A stretch of 64,000 nucleotides of DNA, taken from Erysipelotrichaceae bacterium (GTDB lineage Bacteria > Bacillota_I > Bacilli_A > Erysipelotrichales > Erysipelotrichaceae). The stretch's first letter is position 1; every line of letters begins with the position of its first letter. The position numbers and the translations under genes were made by a program. Positions 19,082-27,167 of this stretch are shown one piece after another. Location: positions 281,863-345,862 of the forward strand of contig JAFRKI010000002.1 in NCBI GenBank assembly GCA_017431825.1, written 5' to 3'. The notes under the pieces are model-generated. The model was not told the origin of the DNA. It was given only the letters and a program-made list of their open reading frames with translations, and did no database searches.

Positions 19082-19603
19082 TTATTCCGCCCAGTAGACT
19101 CTGTTTTCCAGTCTTTCCTTGACCGGAGGCAGTTCTCCGTCAGGATAGCCTACGACACAGTTGCCTATGCCTTCATAATCTCCTTCAAGACCTTTTTCCT
19201 TTAAGAAAGCCTTCCATCCATCCATCTCGAAGGTCTCCTTGGCTCTGTGGATCCACACTGCTCCCAGACCCAGTGAATGGGCTGCCAGCAGCATGTTTTC
19301 CATGACCAGGCATCCGTCATAAAGATAGGTAGGATACTGCTTATCGGACAGTACTACAAGCACTGCAGGAGCACCATAGAAAGGATCGCCTTCCCTGCCC
19401 ATTACGGCAGCATTGTCTTTGGCAAGTCTGTCCCTGATCTCCTTATCGGTGATGGCCAGGATGACTGCACCCTGCCTGTTCATGCCGCTTGGTGCGGCAA
19501 GTCCTGCTTCGATGATGGCTTCAAGTTCTTCCTTTTTCGGAACTTCAGCCTTGAACTTGCGGACGCTTCTTCTGTCTTTGATCCCCTTAATAAACTCGTT
19601 CAT
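19082..19603 (-). CDS. Nitroreductase family protein
   Basis: 173 residues from MNEFIKGIKDRRSVRKFK; GGAGGT stands four bases upstream, so the ATG four codons earlier is not used. FMN-dependent NAD(P)H oxidoreductase fold: RRSVRKF binds the flavin phosphate, AAPSGMNRQ follows, and GLGAVWIH with GYPDGELPP closes the fold. The natural substrate is unknown. It directly follows rnpB with no promoter of its own that I can see, so it may be read from the gpsB-rnpB transcript. Confidence 0.92.
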   Translation of the reverse strand: MNEFIKGIKDRRSVRKFKAEVPKKEELEAIIEAGLAAPSGMNRQGAVILAITDKEIRDRLAKDNAAVMGREGDPFYGAPAVLVVLSDKQYPTYLYDGCLVMENMLLAAHSLGLGAVWIHRAKETFEMDGWKAFLKEKGLEGDYEGIGNCVVGYPDGELPPVKERLENRVYWAE

Positions 19604-19624
19604 GGGTACCTCCATTTAATAAAA

Positions 19625-19954
19625 AAATAACATCAATAAGCCATGTTCTGTACTGGACAATCATTTATCTCTATTTCTAGCCCTGATTCGCTTCGCTTCG
19701 CTATCCGGGTTCCCCTACCGTATTTTGGGTTTCTCGCTTGCGGGGTTTATCACGTTCCACTCTTAACGTTTCCGTTAAGCTCGTCTCTTTGACACTTTTA
19801 CAGGCCTTAGCCATAGTTTCCCTTAGGCATCAGCCGGCCGTCAGCATTAAGCTGCCCCTGCTTATTTTTTCGCAGGGCACAAACACTACCGTCATCACAG
19901 ACGGTGCGAGCATGGACTTTCCTCTGCTTTCACAGCGATTGTCTGATGTTATTT
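19625..19954 (-). ncRNA. rnpB: RNase P RNA (type B)
   Basis: The catalytic RNA that trims tRNA 5' ends. The universal core GAGGAAAGTCCATGCTCGCA appears on the minus strand near 19920, and the conserved segments AGTGGAACGTG, GAGAAACCCAA and ACATGGCTTA follow in order. The ends pair perfectly: AAATAACATCA (19944-19954) with TGATGTTATTT (19625-19635) forms the P1 helix. The 5' end overlaps the gpsB stop codon, and P1 is followed by a T-run, so P1 may also terminate transcription. About 330 nt, shorter than the roughly 400 nt of Bacillus. The gpsB-rnpB order is conserved in Firmicutes. Confidence 0.95.
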
Positions 19955-20269
19955 GTTGTTTCCGTATACTTCTTCTTCCAGGCGGGAGAGTCTCTTTAAA
20001 AGATCTACTGAAGAATAGGATGTGGTGTTGGACAGATCAAAACTTCTGGCTTTGCCCTTGAGTTCCACGATCTCGTTATTCAGCTTGCTGATCTCATCCT
20101 GTAAGGAGGAGATGACATCCAGCAGTTCCTGAATATTAGCTTCAGTGGTCTGATAATCAGCCAGGATCAGATCGAGAAAAGCATCGACTTCACTTGGTGA
20201 ATATCCCTTGAAATCTACCTTTGGCTGAAAATTCAAAACATCTTCCGGACTAACGTTTAATTTTTCCAT
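19949..20269 (-). CDS. gpsB: Cell division protein GpsB
   Basis: 106 residues from MEKLNVSPEDVLNFQPKVDF; GTGGAG ten bases upstream supports this ATG over the one five codons earlier. DivIVA-type coiled-coil protein that links PBP1 to the division and elongation machineries. The conserved GYSPSEVDAFLDLILADY is present, followed by a coiled coil and a C-terminal segment (SVDLLKRLSRLEEEVYG). It lies divergently from recU-pbp1A, whose PBP1 product is its known partner in Bacillus. Its stop codon lies within the rnpB P1 helix. Confidence 0.95.
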   Translation of the reverse strand: MEKLNVSPEDVLNFQPKVDFKGYSPSEVDAFLDLILADYQTTEANIQELLDVISSLQDEISKLNNEIVELKGKARSFDLSNTTSYSSVDLLKRLSRLEEEVYGNNK

Positions 20270-20288
20270 AGTAAAAATCTCCACAGAT

Positions 20289-20297
20289 ATTTTACCA
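20289..20297 (-). promoter_or_regulatory. Promoter of gpsB-rnpB
   Basis: Extended -10 TGGTAAAAT on the minus strand (hexamer 20289-20294), then a leader of about 14 bases with GTGGAG before the gpsB ATG. Confidence 0.6.
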
Positions 20298-20368
20298 CAA
20301 CTTCAGTATTAAATGCACTTTATAACTGATAAAACATGCGGTAATTAGATATTTAAGTGACCTTATTA

Positions 20369-20374
20369 TATAAT
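20369..20374 (+). promoter_or_regulatory. -10 box of recU-pbp1A
   Basis: TATAAT at 20369-20374, 15 bases before the recU ATG. The expected leader is only about 8-9 bases and contains no SD (AGTAGTTTTTT). Confidence 0.6.
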
Positions 20375-20389
20375 ATTAAGTAGTTTTTT

Positions 20390-20959
20390 ATGAAATATCC
20401 CAACGGAAAAAAGACAGAAACGAAAACGGTAAGGAATGCCAGCACCTCGAGAAGAGGCATGTCGCTGGAAGCCGACATCAATACGACCAACGAAGATTAT
20501 CTCCGGATGGACGTTGCGGTCATTCATAAGAAACCGACGCCGATAACGATCGTCAAAACAGATTATCCCAAAAGAGAACTGGCCAAGATAACCGAAGCCT
20601 ATTTCAAGATCCCGAGCACCACCGACTACAACGGCATCTACAAGGGAAGATACATCGACTTTGAAGCCAAGGAATGTCATTCGAAGACATCCTTCCCCTT
20701 CTCGAGCATCCACCCTCATCAGATAAGACATCTGGATGCCGTGGAAAGGCACGGTGCCATCGCCTTCCTCATCATCAGGATGTCCCATTATGAAAAGGAC
20801 TACCTGATCGATGCCAGGACCTTCATCGATTATTATGACAGCAGGCAACGCAAATCGCTGTCCTATGAATGGATAAAGGAAAACGGGCATGAGATAGCCT
20901 ATAAGTATCAGAGGCCCTGTGATTATCTGAACGTAATAGACAAGGTATACGGACTGTAA
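20390..20959 (+). CDS. recU: Holliday junction resolvase RecU
   Basis: 189 residues. Structure-specific endonuclease that cuts four-way junctions in recombination and chromosome segregation. Conserved parts: GMSLEADINTTNEDYL near the N-terminus, the nuclease core IYKGRYIDFEAKECHSKTSFPF (Asp, Glu, Lys), then HPHQIRHLDAVERHGAIAF. Followed after 2 bp by pbp1A, the same recU-ponA operon as in Bacillus. Very short predicted leader without SD. Confidence 0.97.
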   Translation: MKYPNGKKTETKTVRNASTSRRGMSLEADINTTNEDYLRMDVAVIHKKPTPITIVKTDYPKRELAKITEAYFKIPSTTDYNGIYKGRYIDFEAKECHSKTSFPFSSIHPHQIRHLDAVERHGAIAFLIIRMSHYEKDYLIDARTFIDYYDSRQRKSLSYEWIKENGHEIAYKYQRPCDYLNVIDKVYGL

Positions 20960-20961
20960 TT

Positions 20962-23900
20962 ATGGAAAAGAAAAGAACACTGAGAAGAAACACGACTGCA
21001 AAGTCACCTAATAAGAAGAAAAGAAAGATCAACAAAGTCAACCTTTGGGCTGTCATCATCTCCTGCATAGCCTGCTTAGGCCTGATCTGTGTGGCTGCCG
21101 GAATGGTAGTGATAGTAGGCATGCTGAAGGACAAGCCGACCCTGGACGTCAACGACTTCACCAACTCCCAGTCATCGATCATCTATGACCGCGACGGCAA
21201 CGAGATAGCGGAACTGGGTACGACCATCAGGGAAAACGTATCCTTTGAGGATCTGCCTAACTGTCTCGTGGATGCCTTCGTAGCCGTCGAAGACTCGAGA
21301 TTCTTTGAGCACAACGGCTTTGACGTACCGCGTTTCACCAAGGCCTTCCTTTCCAACCTGAGGACGCTGTCCTTCTCCCAGGGCGGTTCCACCTTTACGA
21401 TGCAGCTGATCAAGAACACCTACTTCCAGAAGGATGATACCGGCGAGATGGCATCGAGGTCCGGTGTTTCCGGCGTTACCAGAAAGGTCCAGGAAATAGC
21501 TCTGGCCATGGAACTGGAGAACAGCTCCGAGATCAACAAGAAGATCATCATGGAGCTTTATCTCAACAAGCTGAACTTCGGCGGCAACCGAAACATCAGA
21601 GGTGTCGAAAAGGCGGCCGAATACTATTTCAATAAATCAGTTACCGAACTCAATCTTGCGGAATCGGCACTTCTGGCCGGCGTCATCAACGCCCCTAGTG
21701 CCTACAACCCTTACTATAATCTCGAAAAAGCCACCAACAGGCGTAACGAGGTCCTTTATCAGATGATGTACCACGGCTATATAACCGAAGAGGAATATCA
21801 GCTGGCCAGATCCATCAAGGTCGAAGACCTGCTGGCTGACGGCAGTACCCGTTCTTCATCGAACGGCGTCGCCATCCCTTACCAGGCCTATATCGACCAG
21901 GTGGTAGCGGAAGTCTACGAGATCACCGGCAAGGATCCTTATACCACCGGCATGCGTATCTATACCTACATGAGCAGGGAAGTCCAGGAACTGATGGACT
22001 CCATCCAGAACGGTACCTATGAGCGTATCGAGTTCCCGGATGAGGAATTCGAACTGGCTTCCATCGCGGTAAACAACCAGACCGGTGCGATCGTGGGAAT
22101 CCTTGGAGGAAGGAACTATGCCGACGGCGGTTCATTACTTTTGAACCATGCGACCGACCAGTACAAGCAGCCTGGTTCTTCCATCAAGCCGATCCTGGAC
22201 TATGTCCTGGCTTTCGAGAATCTGGGCTGGGCTACCGACCATGTCCTTGTTGATAAGCCGATAACCTATCCGGGTACCAGCGTCATCATCGCCAACTCCA
22301 ACGGCAAGTATCAGGGTCAGGTAGTACTGAAGGATGCCTTGGGTAATTCCCTCAATACGCCGGCTATACAGACCCTGGAGGCGGTACTAGATGCCAAGGG
22401 CTATCCGTATGTCGTCGACTATATGAATTCCATGGGCTTCGACATCGCTCTGGAAGACTTCGATGTCCAGTGCGGTATCGGCGGTAACAAGCTGCAGGTT
22501 TCATGTCTCCAGATGGCGGGTGCCCAGGGAGCGCTCCTCAATTACGGCAACTACACCAAGCCGCATACCATTTCCCGTATCGAATTCCTTGACGGCAAGG
22601 CACCGATAACTCCTGCCTACACCAGTACGCAGACCGTATCGGCCGAAGCCGCCTACATGATCTCGACACTGCTCAATTCCAACGTATCGGGCGGCTATGC
22701 CAACCTGATGCAGGTACTGATAGATGACTATCCGGTCTATGCCAAGACCGGTACCACCGACTGGGGCAATTCCGGTGTTTCCTACGGCATTCCTGTCGGT
22801 GCCATCAAGGATGCCTGGATGATCGGTTCGACATCCGAATACACGGTAGCTACCTGGATAGGCTATGAACGGGCGCAGAAGGACAAGCAGTCCTATATCA
22901 CGCTCCATGACTATCTTACCAATATCCAGGGCAAGACGACCAATGCGATCCTGGACATGACGGTCGACGTCTATGGCAGACCGGCTGTCCTGCAGGAACC
23001 AGAAGGCCTCGTCTCTTTGACCCATATCCTGGCTACCTTCCCTTATGCCGCTCCGATCGAGGGCATGAACGAACAGTTCGTGACTACCGGTCTCATTAAG
23101 AGGGAATTCGCCAACCTCGTAGATCCGGAAGCTGCCGGAGCCGTAGAAGCCATGAACAGTGATCCTAAGATCAGCTTCGAGAAAGGCGAACTGACCATCG
23201 AATGGCCTAAGTATCCGAATGAAGAAGCCCTGCATGTGGCAGATCAGGAAATGGATATCTCCCTTAAGAGGAACGACGGATCGATCATAACCGAGTGGAA
23301 AGGAACGAGATTATTCGACTACTCCTGGGTATACGGTCCGATCAGATACAAGGCTGAGATCAAGATCAATAACAACACCGTAAGCACCGTATCTTCAGAG
23401 ACGGAAAAGAACTCCTATAAGATCGACGCCCAGGCTGGAGATGAAGTAACAGCCTGTGCCTTCTACGCCTATGAGAATGCGGGCAACTCTTCTACTCAAC
23501 GCTGTGTGAAACTGAGCATTGATGATAAGAAGATTACCTTCATTATTCCTGCGACTTCGGTTGATGATGCCAAGGATTATTTGGAAAATCTGGGTGCAAC
23601 TGTCGTTGTCGAAACAGCTATTGCTGATCAATATCATAGCGTCGATACCTTCTCGGTATTCAATGGAACAGAGGAGTTGAACCTTAGCGAGCCTCATGAA
23701 ATGTATCAGTCAGAATTAAATGAGACCACTTTCAAGATCGTAAAGTATATTGAACCGCAGGAAACTATTTCTCTCTCCAAGACGGCTTTGTCGGTTTCTG
23801 GCAATGGTACCTGTGAAATCAGTGCTACAAGCAACAACGGACTCCTTGTCGATGTTACCTGGACATGGACTGTCGATGCTGATGATGAACAAGGACAGGA

Positions 23901-24060
23901 TACTATTGAATATCTAAATGTCAGCATTTATGAAGTTCCGAATACCGTTGGAAAACTAAGGGTAGATGGCGGTGGTCAGACTAAAGCAGGTACAATTACA
24001 ATAACCGCAAGAACAAGCAATGGTTTAACGGCTACTACAACATTACGAATAACGGAATGA
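20962..24060 (+). CDS. Class A penicillin-binding protein (PBP1A)
   Basis: 1032 residues. Bifunctional peptidoglycan glycosyltransferase and transpeptidase. Basic cytoplasmic tail, transmembrane helix at about 30-56, GT51 domain (EDSRFFEHNGFD, GGSTFTMQLIKNTYF), transpeptidase with PGSSIKP (SxxK, near 405), GNSLNTP (SxN, near 462) and YAKTGTTD (KTG, near 594). A long C-terminal extension (about 730-1032) of beta-rich, Ig-like segments ends in a bacterial Ig-like domain (SLSKTALSVSGNGTCEISAT). From about 23480 on the codons are visibly more AT-rich than before, so the last 190 residues may have been acquired or exchanged separately. Confidence 0.96.
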   Translation: MEKKRTLRRNTTAKSPNKKKRKINKVNLWAVIISCIACLGLICVAAGMVVIVGMLKDKPTLDVNDFTNSQSSIIYDRDGNEIAELGTTIRENVSFEDLPNCLVDAFVAVEDSRFFEHNGFDVPRFTKAFLSNLRTLSFSQGGSTFTMQLIKNTYFQKDDTGEMASRSGVSGVTRKVQEIALAMELENSSEINKKIIMELYLNKLNFGGNRNIRGVEKAAEYYFNKSVTELNLAESALLAGVINAPSAYNPYYNLEKATNRRNEVLYQMMYHGYITEEEYQLARSIKVEDLLADGSTRSSSNGVAIPYQAYIDQVVAEVYEITGKDPYTTGMRIYTYMSREVQELMDSIQNGTYERIEFPDEEFELASIAVNNQTGAIVGILGGRNYADGGSLLLNHATDQYKQPGSSIKPILDYVLAFENLGWATDHVLVDKPITYPGTSVIIANSNGKYQGQVVLKDALGNSLNTPAIQTLEAVLDAKGYPYVVDYMNSMGFDIALEDFDVQCGIGGNKLQVSCLQMAGAQGALLNYGNYTKPHTISRIEFLDGKAPITPAYTSTQTVSAEAAYMISTLLNSNVSGGYANLMQVLIDDYPVYAKTGTTDWGNSGVSYGIPVGAIKDAWMIGSTSEYTVATWIGYERAQKDKQSYITLHDYLTNIQGKTTNAILDMTVDVYGRPAVLQEPEGLVSLTHILATFPYAAPIEGMNEQFVTTGLIKREFANLVDPEAAGAVEAMNSDPKISFEKGELTIEWPKYPNEEALHVADQEMDISLKRNDGSIITEWKGTRLFDYSWVYGPIRYKAEIKINNNTVSTVSSETEKNSYKIDAQAGDEVTACAFYAYENAGNSSTQRCVKLSIDDKKITFIIPATSVDDAKDYLENLGATVVVETAIADQYHSVDTFSVFNGTEELNLSEPHEMYQSELNETTFKIVKYIEPQETISLSKTALSVSGNGTCEISATSNNGLLVDVTWTWTVDADDEQGQDTIEYLNVSIYEVPNTVGKLRVDGGGQTKAGTITITARTSNGLTATTTLRITE

Positions 24061-24064
24061 TAAT

Positions 24065-24096
24065 AAAGGCGGAATATGGATTCCGCCTTTTCTTTC
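24065..24096 (+). terminator. Terminator of recU-pbp1A
   Basis: AAAGGCGGAAT (24065-24075), loop ATGG, ATTCCGCCTTT (24080-24090), then TTCTTT. Confidence 0.9.
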
Positions 24097-24097
24097 A

Positions 24098-24127
24098 TTA
24101 AAAAAAACTATCCTCCGGGATAGTTTT
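24098..24127 (-). terminator. Terminator of the asp23-like gene
   Basis: AAAACTATCC (24104-24113) pairs with GGATAGTTTT (24118-24127); on the minus strand the hairpin is followed by a run of T. Confidence 0.85.
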
Positions 24128-24133
24128 ATTTTC

Positions 24134-24433
24134 TTACTTCACGAAACCTACGATACTGACGTTGATCTTCTTGCAGTCGATACCGGTCATTTCCTCTACC
24201 AGTTCATGGACCCTTGACTGCAGACGGCTCGATACCTTGCTGATATCGATACCGCTTTTGGCTTTGATATTGAGATCGATGATCAGTTCATCATCCTTCA
24301 TCGTACATTCGGCGATGCCGCTGTTTCTCTTATTCGGATAGATCCCTTTGATCTTGGATGCGGCGATGTTCGCAATGTCTTCGAATGCCGAATTGCAGAT
24401 CTCGACGCTTCCGTATTCATTTACTGTTTTCAT
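24134..24433 (-). CDS. Asp23/Gls24 family envelope stress protein
   Basis: 99 residues. Small Asp23-domain protein; relatives associate with the membrane and respond to cell-envelope stress in Gram-positive bacteria. Seen: NEYGSVEICNSAFEDIANIAA at the N-terminus, DDELIIDLNIKAKSGIDI and LQSRVHELVEEMTGIDCKKI, then the usual closing strand NVSIVGFV. No SD; the ATG lies six bases after TGGTATAAT, whose hexamer overlaps the stop codon of rsmF. Confidence 0.9.
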   Translation of the reverse strand: MKTVNEYGSVEICNSAFEDIANIAASKIKGIYPNKRNSGIAECTMKDDELIIDLNIKAKSGIDISKVSSRLQSRVHELVEEMTGIDCKKINVSIVGFVK

Positions 24434-24439
24434 AGGTCA

Positions 24440-24448
24440 ATTATACCA
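24440..24448 (-). promoter_or_regulatory. Extended -10 promoter of asp23-like gene, leaderless arrangement
   Basis: TGGTATAAT (hexamer 24440-24445 on the minus strand), then TGACCT and ATG. The TAA inside TATAAT is the rsmF stop. Confidence 0.6.
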
Positions 24449-25751
24449 CCCTTCTGAGTCCTTTAGGATACTTGTTTTTTATGATGCCTTTGCTGCACCT
24501 GCCGTGTCCTATGGACATCCCTTTATACGTAAGAAGATAATATGCATCTTCCAGTTCAGCCTTAAGCTCTTTTCCGCTTATGTAGTCTTCATATTCCTTA
24601 TCGTTCAGTTCATGGACATGTCTGTACTTTCCTTTAAGGATGTTGGACCTGTACAGGCTGTGAGAAGGTTCGAATCTTTTGCCTTTGATGCTGCCGAGAT
24701 ATATGCCCTGACTTAAGACGTTTGTCTTTATATCCGGTAAAGGAATGAAGGAAAGATAATAGTGTTCAGCACTGGAATAGAGATAATAATCATCGATATC
24801 GAGTTCATCCTTTATAAAGGCCGTAACGAGGTCATTTTTAGCGGTTTTCCTGTATCTGATATTCAGATGTGTCTTATTGCCTTTCTTTCTCAAAAGGGCC
24901 ATAAACTGGCCTTCCGTGCCGTTTAATGGTGAAAGCTTTAGGGTTCCTTCCAGTTTTGAGGAATTATCAAGATAAGGCAGCTTTATGAGTTCCATGTCTT
25001 CGTGTCTTTCGAGGAAATTCCTTATCTGGTCCTCGTCTTCCTCAAAGGCATAGGTACAGGTAGAGTATAACAGCTGCCCCTCATTATTAAGCAGTTCATG
25101 AGCCGTATCCAGCAATGACGACTGTATCTTTGAAAGAGACAGAATATTTGAAATAGAGTAATCGTCCAGGATCTCCGGATACTTTCTGATCATGCCTTCC
25201 CCTGAACATGGTACGTCGAGGATGACCAGATCGAAGACGCCCGCAAGATCCTTAAGAAAATGCTTAGGGTCTAAGGAAGTGACGATGACGTTGCTTAAGC
25301 CGAGGCGTTCGAGATTGCTGCCCAGGATGGATGCCCTTTTATAGGAAACGTCGTTGCAGATGAGCAGAGCGTCATCGCTCATCCTGTTTAAAGCGTTGAT
25401 CGATTTGCCGCCCGGCGCGGCGCAAAGATCGATGGCCAGTCTTACGTCTTTGTAAGCGGCATATGAAGCCGGCAGTGATGATTCGATGTCCTGGGGATAG
25501 ATCAGTCCAAGTTCATAGGCTTTGCTTCTGCCGATGCCTTCGCTTCCACAGCTGAAGCTTTTATCTGCCAGAGGGTCTTCTTCGTATTTAAAGTCGACGA
25601 TGTCAAGGATCTCCTGCTTCGAGGCTTTCTTCTCATTAAGAAAAAAAGCCGATCTGCTTCTTTCGTTAAGCAGACTGATGAGCTCATCGGCCCTGTCGCC
25701 GAAGTATTCCCTGCATCTCTGATAGAAGAGTTCTTTATTTCCGGTATTCAT
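24441..25751 (-). CDS. RsmF/RsmB-type rRNA (cytosine-5) methyltransferase
   Basis: 436 residues. SAM-dependent m5C methyltransferase of the NSUN/RsmF group. Catalytic parts: DLCAAPGGKSINAL (SAM binding), VILDVPCSGEGMIRKYPEI (catalytic Cys in PCSGEGM) and LLYSTCTYAFEED (second Cys). The C-terminal third carries the extra domain typical of RsmF (SHSLYRSNILKGKYRHV...TYKGMSIGHGRCSKG). Its start overlaps ribF by 17 bp. Third gene of truB-ribF-rsmF. The exact rRNA position cannot be told from sequence. Confidence 0.92.
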   Translation of the reverse strand: MNTGNKELFYQRCREYFGDRADELISLLNERSRSAFFLNEKKASKQEILDIVDFKYEEDPLADKSFSCGSEGIGRSKAYELGLIYPQDIESSLPASYAAYKDVRLAIDLCAAPGGKSINALNRMSDDALLICNDVSYKRASILGSNLERLGLSNVIVTSLDPKHFLKDLAGVFDLVILDVPCSGEGMIRKYPEILDDYSISNILSLSKIQSSLLDTAHELLNNEGQLLYSTCTYAFEEDEDQIRNFLERHEDMELIKLPYLDNSSKLEGTLKLSPLNGTEGQFMALLRKKGNKTHLNIRYRKTAKNDLVTAFIKDELDIDDYYLYSSAEHYYLSFIPLPDIKTNVLSQGIYLGSIKGKRFEPSHSLYRSNILKGKYRHVHELNDKEYEDYISGKELKAELEDAYYLLTYKGMSIGHGRCSKGIIKNKYPKGLRRVV

Positions 25752-26286
25752 ATCCCAGCATCTTCTCCGCCAGTTCGGTCTTTCCTTCGGCTATGGCCTT
25801 CCTGATCCTGGTACTGGATATCTTCTTTCCATAGTACTTCAGTTCCGGTACCACTTCGACCTTCATTCCCAGTCTTTCAAGATCGGCAGCCCTTCCCTGT
25901 CCCTTATAGGCAAATGAAAAATCAAAGCCGCAGGTCAGGGTATCGATATTGAGCTTTGAGAGGATCTTATGACAGAAGTCTTCCGGAGACATCCTCATCG
26001 TTTCCTCGTCAAAAGGAATTATTATCACTGTTTCTATGCCGAACTGCTCAAACAGCTTTATACGCTTTTTAAAGCTGTTTATATGGCTGTTTCTGGTCCT
26101 GTGTATCACTTCATCGGGATCGGGCTTAAACGTGATCAGAGCCGCTTCCAGGCCTTTGGAGGATGCCAGAGCGACCGTTCTTTTTATCAGTTCCTGATGG
26201 CCTCTGTGGACACCGTCAAAATAGCCGATGCAGGCGACGTTCCTTTTTACTTTTATTCCCTTTTCATATTCGATGACGTTTATCAT
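25735..26286 (-). CDS. ribF: FAD synthetase RibF, adenylyltransferase domain only
   Basis: 183 residues. Transfers AMP to FMN to make FAD. The nucleotidyltransferase parts are present: ACIGYFDGVHRGHQELIKR, then CGFDFSFAYKGQGRAADL and KKISSTRIRKAIAEGK. Bifunctional RibF is about 310 residues with a C-terminal riboflavin kinase domain; here the protein stops right after the first domain (MLGYEYRK). The frame is intact and the next gene overlaps its end. Follows truB with an ATGA overlap, the usual truB-ribF order. Confidence 0.92.
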   Translation of the reverse strand: MINVIEYEKGIKVKRNVACIGYFDGVHRGHQELIKRTVALASSKGLEAALITFKPDPDEVIHRTRNSHINSFKKRIKLFEQFGIETVIIIPFDEETMRMSPEDFCHKILSKLNIDTLTCGFDFSFAYKGQGRAADLERLGMKVEVVPELKYYGKKISSTRIRKAIAEGKTELAEKMLGYEYRK

Positions 26287-27125
26287 AAAAGACCTCTTAC
26301 ACAGCGGTAGACACCGTTATCCTTTCTGTATACGGCCAGTGCCTCATCCTTATCGGTACAGAGGATGTATTCGTCTTCCCTGTCCAGTTTTAGGGGCTTG
26401 CCGTTGACGATGTCTTCCCTGTTCATAACTTCATATACCGGATAGTATCTTTCAAGGACTTCAAGGACCGTAAGGCTCCTGAAGGTTCCTTCAGCTATCT
26501 CTTCGATCGTCGATGCGTTCTCTACGGAAAAAGCGTCGATCATCGTCCTTCTTAAGTCGGATAAGGTGCCGATGATGCCGAGCTTCTTCAGGATGTCCTG
26601 GGCCAGGGTCCTAATGTAGGTACCGCCCGATACCGTCGTTTTGAAGGTAAAGGTGTCTTCATCCATGTTCATGAGCTCTATGGAAAAGACCTCGATATCT
26701 CTGGGCTTTACTTCGACTTCCTTTCCTTCTCTTTTGTACTGGTAAAGCTTTTTTCCTTCGACCTTGATGGCGGAAGTCATAGGCGGTATCTGTGATGACT
26801 TTCCCAGAAACGATGAAAGGACTTCCTTTATCCTTTCCTTTGAAGGCATCGTCTCTTTCTTTTCTTCCAGGACTTCTCCGTCGATATCCTCGCTGTCGGT
26901 CCTGATGCCGATCCTGACTGTCGCGACGTATTCCTTCTTTGAAGTCACGACGAACTGGTTTATCTTGGTCGCATTGTCTGTCAGTACCATCATCAGTCCC
27001 GTCGCGTTGGGATCAAGAGTTCCGGTATGACCGATCTTCTTCGTGCCGAAGATCTTCCGCATCCTAAAGCAGACATCAAACGATGTGATACCCTTGGGTT
27101 TATCGACCAGTATTATCCTGCCCAT
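26283..27125 (-). CDS. truB: tRNA pseudouridine-55 synthase TruB
   Basis: 280 residues. Converts U55 of the T-loop of tRNAs to pseudouridine. N-terminal DKPKGITSFDV, catalytic Asp in GHTGTLDPNATGLM, YVATVRIGIRTDSEDIDG and SGGTYIRTLAQDILK are typical; the C-terminal part is a PUA-like domain. Position 6 of the catalytic motif is Asn where Leu is usual. No SD: the ATG is six bases after TGGTATAAT. Diverges from the ttcA-like gene across a 42-bp gap. Confidence 0.96.
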   Translation of the reverse strand: MGRIILVDKPKGITSFDVCFRMRKIFGTKKIGHTGTLDPNATGLMMVLTDNATKINQFVVTSKKEYVATVRIGIRTDSEDIDGEVLEEKKETMPSKERIKEVLSSFLGKSSQIPPMTSAIKVEGKKLYQYKREGKEVEVKPRDIEVFSIELMNMDEDTFTFKTTVSGGTYIRTLAQDILKKLGIIGTLSDLRRTMIDAFSVENASTIEEIAEGTFRSLTVLEVLERYYPVYEVMNREDIVNGKPLKLDREDEYILCTDKDEALAVYRKDNGVYRCVRGLL

Positions 27126-27131
27126 AGTTGC

Positions 27132-27140
27132 ATTATACCA
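27132..27140 (-). promoter_or_regulatory. Extended -10 promoter of truB, leaderless arrangement
   Basis: TGGTATAAT on the minus strand (hexamer 27132-27137), then GCAACT and ATG. It faces the matching promoter of the divergent gene. Confidence 0.62.
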
Positions 27141-27152
27141 AAGATGGCAAAC

Positions 27153-27161
27153 TGTTATAAT
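27153..27161 (+). promoter_or_regulatory. Extended -10 promoter of the ttcA-like gene, leaderless arrangement
   Basis: TGTTATAAT (27153-27161), then AAGGAT and the ATG at 27168. Confidence 0.62.
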
Positions 27162-27167
27162 AAGGAT

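Noticed and set aside
19680-19705. Short repeat of TTCGC units
   Set aside because: Falls within an RNase P RNA helix (GCGAAGCGAAGC on the minus strand), not a tandem repeat locus.
19738-20061. Plus-strand open frame of 107 codons across the gpsB-rnpB boundary
   Set aside because: It runs opposite the RNase P RNA core and the gpsB end; the RNA and GpsB explain the sequence.
22501-23235. 244-residue open frame antisense to pbp1A
   Set aside because: Lies fully opposite the transpeptidase domain, has no SD or recognisable domain, and arises from codon bias of the real gene. The same applies to long antisense frames opposite clpB, dnaJ, recA, rnjA and priA.
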